Positions 60,286 through 64,000 of a DNA stretch of 64,000 nucleotides are shown in pieces. The notes below the pieces were generated by a model. That model was not told where the DNA came from. It worked only from the letters and a program-made list of their open reading frames with translations, and ran no database searches. This stretch comes from Nitrospiraceae bacterium (GTDB lineage: Bacteria; Nitrospirota; Nitrospiria; Nitrospirales; UBA8639), in the NCBI GenBank assembly GCA_020632635.1, contig JACKFE010000002.1, forward strand, positions 310,001 through 374,000, read 5' to 3'. The position numbers were made by a program, and so were the translations under genes. How positions within the stretch are numbered: the first letter of the stretch is position 1; every line of letters begins with the position of its first letter.

Positions 60286-62226
60286 TTAACCATTCTCTCC
60301 GGGTTGCCCGGTCAGTTCATGGATGATTCGCTGTTGAAGCCCGCGAAGTTTCGGACTGATCTCCACCGGGTATGGCGGATCGGCCGGGGCAATCGCCCGC
60401 ACCTGTTCCGGCAGACGCCCCATTTGTTGTTGGGCGTACCGGCGGGCCGAGTCCAAATCAACGGATCCCGCAGGCAGGCGTGTGCCCCCGCGCATCATGG
60501 GCACAAGCAGCGGCCGGCCCACAGGCTCCTCATCCGCGCAGGCAATGACATCGCGGACATCCTGCCCATGTTCTTCAATGCGAAACACCTGCTTGCGGCC
60601 GGGAAGAATCGGCTTTCCGGTTGAAAGTTTGAGCCGGCCTTTTCCGGCATACTCGGCCAGTTTATAGGCAATGTCCAAATCTGGGGCATCGCTCGAGACT
60701 CCCATGCTGGTGCCCACGCCAAATCCATCGATCGGAGCATTCGAGGACAATAAATGTTCGATCACCTCTTCATTCAGTCCGCCGCTCGCAAAAATTTCCA
60801 CGTTCTGCAGTCCCGCGTCATCCAACAAGCGGCGGGCCTCCTTCGACAGCGTCAAGAGATCACCCGAGTCCAGACGTACCGCCTTGACCTGAAAACGATC
60901 GCCCATAGCGTGAGCCAAATTGATGACCTTCCGAACCCCCGCCAGCGTATCGTAGGTATCGACCAAGAGCACGGTTTCGGGGAACACGCGTGCAAACGCA
61001 CGAAAGGCCGCCATCTCATTCTCATGGGCTTGAATAAAACTGTGCGCCATGGTTCCGGCCACCGGCACCCCGTAGATTTTTCCTGCCAGGACGTTGGACG
61101 TGGACGAGACCCCGCCGATCCAAAATGCTCTCGCGGCTTTAAGTGCGGCATCAATGCCATGCATCCGGCGGGCTCCAAAGTCGACGACCGGCTTCCCGTT
61201 CGCGGCCGTCACCACCCGTTGGGCCTTGGAGGCCTGCACGGTCTGCACATGGATTTGATTCATCACGAGGGTTTCAATGAGTTGCGCTTCGGGCATGGGT
61301 GCCACGACTTCCAGCAGCGGTTCATTGGAAAACACCGGCGTCCCTTCGGGCACCGCATAGACGTCTCCGGTAAACCGAAAGTCCCGAAGCCAGGCCAGAA
61401 ACCGGTCGGAAAAGAGCGCGAGGGATTTTAAGTACTTGAGATCGTCTTCACGGAAGCGAAGGGTTTCCAACAAGTGGAGAACGGTATCCACCCCACAGGC
61501 GATTAACACATTCCGTCGCTTTGGCAGCCGGCGCACAAACAGGGTGAAAACCGCCTGCCCGGTCATACCTTCTTCCATATAGGCCTGTAACATGGTGAGC
61601 TCGTACAGATCGGTAAACAGAGCCAAGCCATTCCCATTGGTATCGTAATGGGCTGCGGGCCTGGCCCCCTCAGCCAACACTTGAGACCCGGATGACGGTC
61701 TGAAAGCAGCCTGCGGGAGGCTCACATGCTGTTTCAACAGAGCCTCATAGACTCGCAGACTCTCCTCATCAAACAACACAACACGAATATGTTTCACGAA
61801 GGATAACGTCGGAGCTTCTTCAAGAATGGCCGTCAAGGCCACGCGAGTGGCGCCCTCCAACGGATACCCAAAGATGCCCGTCGAAATAGCCGGGAAGGCA
61901 ATAGATCGAATTTGATGCCGATCGGCTAACTGAAGGGCATGGCGATAACAGGAGGCCAGCAGGTCAGCCTCCGGTTTGTCCTGGCCGAAGATGGGCCCGA
62001 GACAGTGGATGACAAAACGGTTAGGCAGACCATGTGCCCCCGTGATGACTGCTTGGCCAGGACGGATAGGAGCCAGTGCCCGGCCTTCTTCTTCCAACCC
62101 AGGCCCTGCCGCGCGGTGAATTGCCCCAGCCACCCCGCCGCCACTCCGCAACTGCGCATTGGCGGCATTCACGATGGCCTCCATATCAGGCTGATTCGCA
62201 ATATTCCCCCGAACACATTCGATCAT
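60286..62226 (-). CDS. Macrodomain-nicotinate phosphoribosyltransferase fusion
   Basis: A 646-residue fusion. Residues 1-168 are a macrodomain: VNAANAQLRSGGGVAGAIHR (18-37) and AFPAISTGIFGYPLEGATRV bind ADP-ribose; the GGGVA form resembles AF1521-like rather than GGGVD MacroD-type domains. After a linker, residues about 200-630 are NAPRT: LALFTDLYELTMLQAYMEEG, the ARRMHG and GTMAHSFIQAHENEMAAF active-site segments and LDSGDLLTLSKEA. NAPRT makes NaMN from nicotinate and PRPP. The fusion could recycle ADP-ribose-derived products into NAD. The frame is continuous with no sign of a join error. Confidence 0.93.
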   Translation of the reverse strand: MIECVRGNIANQPDMEAIVNAANAQLRSGGGVAGAIHRAAGPGLEEEGRALAPIRPGQAVITGAHGLPNRFVIHCLGPIFGQDKPEADLLASCYRHALQLADRHQIRSIAFPAISTGIFGYPLEGATRVALTAILEEAPTLSFVKHIRVVLFDEESLRVYEALLKQHVSLPQAAFRPSSGSQVLAEGARPAAHYDTNGNGLALFTDLYELTMLQAYMEEGMTGQAVFTLFVRRLPKRRNVLIACGVDTVLHLLETLRFREDDLKYLKSLALFSDRFLAWLRDFRFTGDVYAVPEGTPVFSNEPLLEVVAPMPEAQLIETLVMNQIHVQTVQASKAQRVVTAANGKPVVDFGARRMHGIDAALKAARAFWIGGVSSTSNVLAGKIYGVPVAGTMAHSFIQAHENEMAAFRAFARVFPETVLLVDTYDTLAGVRKVINLAHAMGDRFQVKAVRLDSGDLLTLSKEARRLLDDAGLQNVEIFASGGLNEEVIEHLLSSNAPIDGFGVGTSMGVSSDAPDLDIAYKLAEYAGKGRLKLSTGKPILPGRKQVFRIEEHGQDVRDVIACADEEPVGRPLLVPMMRGGTRLPAGSVDLDSARRYAQQQMGRLPEQVRAIAPADPPYPVEISPKLRGLQQRIIHELTGQPGENG

Positions 62227-62740
62227 GATTCCGTGAACCCTTAATGTGGCGATAAGATTACCCTCCGTTCAAACATCCATCTACTCCCGCTCGGATAAGG
62301 CACCAAGCCAAAAAATGCAACTACTACATCAGGACTTCGATTCTGAATTGTTGGTGATGAAGCTTCAGGGTGCCCCACTCCTCTACTGTACCATCACGAA
62401 GCCCCCATCAGGATACCTTGGCCCCTGTCTTTGAGGCATAGATCTGACACCAAGGACTCTCTCCTCTAACAATCATACCGCCCACTTCGATGGCACCTCA
62501 GGAAAGCCGGGTGACGGAAAAGAAAATCTTTGCCCCAACTTTGGCAAACCTTCCCCTTCTCCTCCAACCGGCGTATTGACATTATTCGTGCTTCTTGAGA
62601 GGCTTTTCATACTTTGTACACCCTCCAAACAGATTATCCCCAACGACGCCCTCTCTTAGGTATAACCGCTAACCTTTCCCTTGGAAACCTTTCTTACCTT
62701 GAGAAGAAAAACATCGTGAACGAATAAGGTTTATCCATAG
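62227..62740. other. Intergenic region between NAD-salvage and LuxR genes
   Basis: About 514 bp of divergent intergenic space. It probably holds promoters for both flanking genes, but no clear -35/-10 pair, RNA motif or repeat was identified. A 62-codon open frame at 62246 has no recognisable features. Confidence 0.3.
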
Positions 62741-63472
62741 ATGCCTCCAGCGCTTTCCGCCAATCCCTTACCACTCCTACCAGATCTCAATAGGCCTGGA
62801 GCTGTCCCTTTGGCATCCAGCCAGTCAGTCACACAAATCCCCAAGGAAGACGCTGGTGCAGATGCTGCTCTCAATTGGGATATGATCCGGGACATTCCAC
62901 CCCATAAAGTCTTCCTCTGGGATGAATACGGCCGGTATGTGGACTTCTCGTTTCCCAATCCTATCTATGGCCATTTCTTCGGTCCCGCACGACTAAAGGG
63001 GGCAATGGTTGCTGACATATTGCCTAGTGATACGGCTCAAGCCATTTTAAGCAAAATTCGACACACCATCTTCACACAGGCACCTGGATTTCTGTCCCTC
63101 GTCTTTCATCAAAAAGGCCAACGAACTTTCCAAACAATAATTAGATTTTTCCCGTTGACTAACCATGTCCTCGGCTTAGTCAATGATTTCCCACACCTCA
63201 CCCTTGCCCCCTCAGATCCTTTACCCTCCACCCCAGCTCCCACTCACTTGCCTCGCCTGCGACATCCCCTGACCTACCGGGAACAACAAATATTACGGGC
63301 GGTAGGCCAAGGACTGTCGAATGAGGCCATTTCCACCAATCTGAGAATTTCACCCAGAACCGTCAAATTCCATCTCTTAAATCTATATCAAAAGCTTGGC
63401 GTCTCCTCCCGGATCAGCCTCAAAACTATAGCTCCCTTCTTACTTTCCCCCCCAAAGTCAACACCCCATTAA
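62741..63472 (+). CDS. LuxR-family transcriptional regulator with PAS-like N-terminus
   Basis: A 243-residue protein with a C-terminal GerE/LuxR helix-turn-helix (LTYREQQILRAVGQGLSNEA then RISPRTVKFHLLNLYQKLGV, about 180-230). The N-terminal part (about 45-150) is PAS-like (RDIPPHKVFLWDEYGRYVDF) with no receiver aspartate. The linker is Pro-rich. The signal sensed and targets are unknown. Confidence 0.85.
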   Translation: MPPALSANPLPLLPDLNRPGAVPLASSQSVTQIPKEDAGADAALNWDMIRDIPPHKVFLWDEYGRYVDFSFPNPIYGHFFGPARLKGAMVADILPSDTAQAILSKIRHTIFTQAPGFLSLVFHQKGQRTFQTIIRFFPLTNHVLGLVNDFPHLTLAPSDPLPSTPAPTHLPRLRHPLTYREQQILRAVGQGLSNEAISTNLRISPRTVKFHLLNLYQKLGVSSRISLKTIAPFLLSPPKSTPH

Positions 63473-63755
63473 ATGCTTCAGGCAAATATCTCCTGAGCAG
63501 GCACGTATAACCTGATATCCCACAGGATTTTCCCATAAAAAACCCCTGCACAAAACCTCTTTCCCACGATAAAAACTTTCTCACCCATCTCTCTAGGTAA
63601 CCAAGGGACATGCAGCCTCACCATGAGTAATTCTCCTAATAAGAGGCCTGTCCCAGGACAGTTTCCTCACACAAGGTCCTTGCTAAGATATTCGGAAAGC
63701 ACAAGGTATCTTTTCGCTGGAAAATGAGGGGTTATTACAAACAAGGAGGTCAGAA

Positions 63756-64000
63756 ATGCGAAATGGGGTGTTAATCTTCCTAGCTTTTATTTTTTTCGCC
63801 GGGTGTAGTACTGCGGGACGCTTGGGAATCGTGACCAAAAGTTCGGCGGACCCTTCTTCCCTTCTAAAAAATAGTCAAGGGTATGAAGAACTTGGCCCAA
63901 CAGAAGGAAAAGCTTGCCGGTATTTTCTCCTCGCCATCATTCCATGGGGAAACTCCGACTTTGAAAAAGCGGTAAACATAGCGTTGGAGAAAACAGGAGG
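63756..64000 (+). CDS. TRL-like lipoprotein (truncated by window end)
   Basis: The first 81 codons of a lipoprotein. After MRNGVLIFLAFIFFAGC (lipobox FAGC) comes KSSADPSSLLKNSQGYEELG and GKACRYFLLAIIPWGNSDFE, which matches the TRL-like family signature. The ATG at 63756 has a good AAGGAGG at 8 bp. The 3' end is outside the window. Function of the family is unknown. The gap from 63473 to 63755 holds no recognised feature. Confidence 0.82.
   Translation, partial: MRNGVLIFLAFIFFAGCSTAGRLGIVTKSSADPSSLLKNSQGYEELGPTEGKACRYFLLAIIPWGNSDFEKAVNIALEKTG

Overview
The window looks like chromosome from a Gram-negative member of the Nitrospirota, most likely a Nitrospira-type nitrifier. This is inference: the window carries a complete bacterial 20S proteasome locus (Mpa/ARC-type ATPase, Dop, PrcB, PrcA, PafA), which among Gram-negative bacteria is best known from Nitrospirota and a few other phyla. 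It also has outer-membrane-type genes (TolC, lipoproteins, AmpG, EnvC) and core genes in a standard order. No tRNA, rRNA or CRISPR array was recognised.

Positions 1-11.6 kb are an accessory island, nearly all on the minus strand. It starts with a REP-associated tyrosine transposase (RAYT) framed by two REPINs. Further REP copies are scattered around two toxin-antitoxin pairs (BrnT with a BrnA-like antitoxin; HEPN/MNT). One REPIN appears to have been split by a ~190-bp inverted-repeat (MITE-like) element. The main find follows: a diversity-generating retroelement (DGR) joined to an NTPase-type conflict operon. In transcription order this holds a DUF4062/iSTAND-like protein, a MoxR AAA+ ATPase, a 1.5k-residue membrane protein (vWA-like, beta-propeller, coiled coil, C-terminal FGE/C-type-lectin fold), Avd, the DGR reverse transcriptase and the template repeat. 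The template and variable repeats differ at 21 sites, all template adenines, apart from a short discordant stretch at one edge. The target carries a one-base frameshift exactly at the start of its variable region.

Positions 11.6-40.7 kb are mostly core functions: exopolyphosphatase, YggX-like and YqgE proteins, AmpG, two SmpA-like lipoproteins, a DUF1295 membrane protein, a DUF748/AsmA giant, and the ffh-rpsP-rimM-trmD-rplS-rnhB-yraN cluster. These are followed by ftsE-ftsX-envC-ctp (division and cell-wall remodelling), thiS-thiG-thiE (thiamine thiazole branch and coupling), the proteasome operon, an M23 peptidase and a LOG-family protein. No Pup-like gene lies in the slot between dop and prcB where it is usually found.

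Positions 40.7-55.9 kb hold a TolC-MacA-MacB-type efflux operon that runs, with overlapping genes, into a CPBP-like protein, an RNase Z-like hydrolase and small proteins. A TraB/GumN protein, a deaminase, a ROK/polyphosphate-glucokinase-like kinase, CrcB and UvrA follow. Positions 55.9-62.2 kb are a second accessory stretch on the minus strand: a SEFIR-domain protein beside an attC-like palindrome, a methyltransferase, small proteins, nicotinamidase, and an unusual macrodomain-nicotinate phosphoribosyltransferase fusion. The last genes are a LuxR-type regulator and a truncated TRL-like lipoprotein at the window edge.
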